A DNA stretch of 7,202 bases from Deltaproteobacteria bacterium (GTDB taxonomy: Bacteria; Desulfobacterota; Desulfovibrionia; Desulfovibrionales; Desulfovibrionaceae). The DNA lies in assembly GCA_025350085.1 (NCBI GenBank), contig JANXYI010000314.1, forward strand, positions 1 through 7,202. The letters run 5' to 3'. The translations under genes were made by a program, and so were the position numbers. This document shows, one piece after another, positions 6,312-7,202 of the stretch. The notes under the pieces are model-generated. The model did no database searches. It was given only the letters and a program-made list of their open reading frames with translations, and had not been told where the DNA came from. Position 1 is the stretch's first letter; every line of letters starts with the position of its first letter.

Positions 6312-7202
6312 ATGACCATGCTTCGCGCCGTGTGCATCCTCGGGCCCACCGGGTCCGGCAAGACCGGGGCGGCGCTGGCCCTGGCCCGTGAACTTCCGGT
6401 CACGGTCATCAACGATGACTCGCGGCAGGTGTACGCGGCTTTCCCCATCGTCACGGCCCAGCCCGACGCGGCCGAGCAGGCCGTGTGCCCGCACCGGCTG
6501 TACGGCTTTCTGTCCACAGCCGAGGCCATGACCGCGGCGCGCTTTGCCGAGCTGGCCCGCATCGAGATTGCCGAGGCCCGGGCCAAGGGCCGGGTGCCGG
6601 TGCTCGTTGGGGGCACGGGGCTCTATCTGCGCGCCTTGGAGCAGGGCCTGGCCGACATCCCGCCGGTTCCGGACGAGATCCGCACCTGGGTCCTTGGCCG
6701 CATGGAGCGCGAGGGCCCGGGCGCCCTGCACGCGGACCTGGCCCAGGCCGACCCGGCAACAGCCGCGCGCCTGCACAGAAACGACACCCAGCGCATCAGC
6801 CGGGCGCTGGAGGTCTTTCTTGGCACCGGCAGGCCGCTCTCGGCCTGGTTTGCGGAGCAGAAGCAGGGCCAGACCGGTGTGGAATTGTTGAAGGTCGGGC
6901 TGTCGCTCACCCTGCGCGAACTGGAGCCGGGGCTGGAGGGGCGCATCACCGCCATGCTCTCGGCCGGGGCCGTGGACGAGGTGCGCCGGGCCTGGGAGCA
7001 GACACCGGACCGCGCGGCGCCGGGCTATTCAGGCATCGGCTGCCCGGAAATCCTGGCGCACCTGCTGGACAATCTTGATCTGGTGGACGCCTGCGGCCTC
7101 TGGCTGCGCAACACCCGGGCCTATGCCAAGCGCCAGCTGACCTGGTTCGCCAAGGAGCCGGGCGTGCGCTGGGTGCGGCCCGAGGGCCTGGCCCGCCTGC
7201 CG
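6312..7202 (+). CDS. miaA: tRNA dimethylallyltransferase MiaA (3' end cut by window edge)
   Basis: The frame starting at ATG 6312 (a second in-frame ATG is at 6318) stays open for 297 codons to the last base. It has the P-loop GPTGSGKT (11-18), DDSRQVY (35-41; Asp36-Ser37 of the DS-Q-VY motif that includes the catalytic Asp), VPVLVGGTGLYLRAL in the middle, NDTQRISRALEV, and near the end RNTRAYAKRQLTWF, the tRNA-binding signature. MiaA transfers a dimethylallyl group from DMAPP to N6 of A37 in tRNAs reading UNN codons. Family length is about 300-315, so probably only a few C-terminal residues are missing. The usual GIGYQE-type motif reads GIGCPE here. The start lies 2 bases after the coaD stop with only a weak ribosome site, which suggests translational coupling. 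Confidence 0.94.
   Translation, partial: MTMLRAVCILGPTGSGKTGAALALARELPVTVINDDSRQVYAAFPIVTAQPDAAEQAVCPHRLYGFLSTAEAMTAARFAELARIEIAEARAKGRVPVLVGGTGLYLRALEQGLADIPPVPDEIRTWVLGRMEREGPGALHADLAQADPATAARLHRNDTQRISRALEVFLGTGRPLSAWFAEQKQGQTGVELLKVGLSLTLRELEPGLEGRITAMLSAGAVDEVRRAWEQTPDRAAPGYSGIGCPEILAHLLDNLDLVDACGLWLRNTRAYAKRQLTWFAKEPGVRWVRPEGLARLP

Overview
This high-GC window reads like part of a Desulfovibrio-type sulfate-reducer chromosome (Desulfobacterota, Desulfovibrionaceae-like). The assignment rests on two things: the protein flavour (rhodanese fused to a diiron ferritin-like domain, a U32 peptidase C-terminus) and the run LOG protein / MBL-beta-CASP protein / rsmD / coaD / miaA. The lineage call is inference from recalled gene order and could not be checked by search.

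Layout. (1) 1 to about 900, minus strand: a decayed, lower-GC gene for an outer-membrane beta-barrel-like protein. It is interrupted by two in-frame TAA codons, lacks a convincing signal peptide, and runs off the left edge. (2) About 871-907: a junction where composition changes abruptly and where two divergently oriented genes both lose their 5' ends. (3) 907-1554, plus: a C-terminal fragment of what looks like a U32-family peptidase. (4) 1555-1812: a non-coding gap with a weak promoter candidate and a GC-rich hairpin. (5) 1813-2670, plus: an intact rhodanese plus ferritin-like fusion protein. (6) 2707-3363, minus: a LOG-family nucleotide phosphoribohydrolase, convergent with the fusion gene. 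(7) 3364-3544: a divergent intergenic region with a perfect 9-bp-stem hairpin in the probable leader of the next gene. (8) 3545-7202, plus: a tight cluster of an MBL-fold beta-CASP RNA-processing-type hydrolase (563 aa), rsmD, coaD and miaA. The last is cut by the right edge.

How the genes relate. The right-hand cluster is mainly RNA-centred housekeeping: probable RNA processing, 16S rRNA G966 methylation and tRNA A37 prenylation, with coenzyme A synthesis embedded in it. Gaps of 12 nt and 2 nt and a 55-nt overlap imply one transcript with translational coupling. The rhodanese-ferritin fusion plausibly links sulfur handling to peroxide or iron handling in an anaerobe.

I see no convincing new biological system, CRISPR array, tRNA, rRNA, transposase or insertion-sequence ends. 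The most unusual part is the left end, where two beheaded genes meet at a compositional break. That is either a genuine rearrangement carrying foreign DNA or an assembly chimera.
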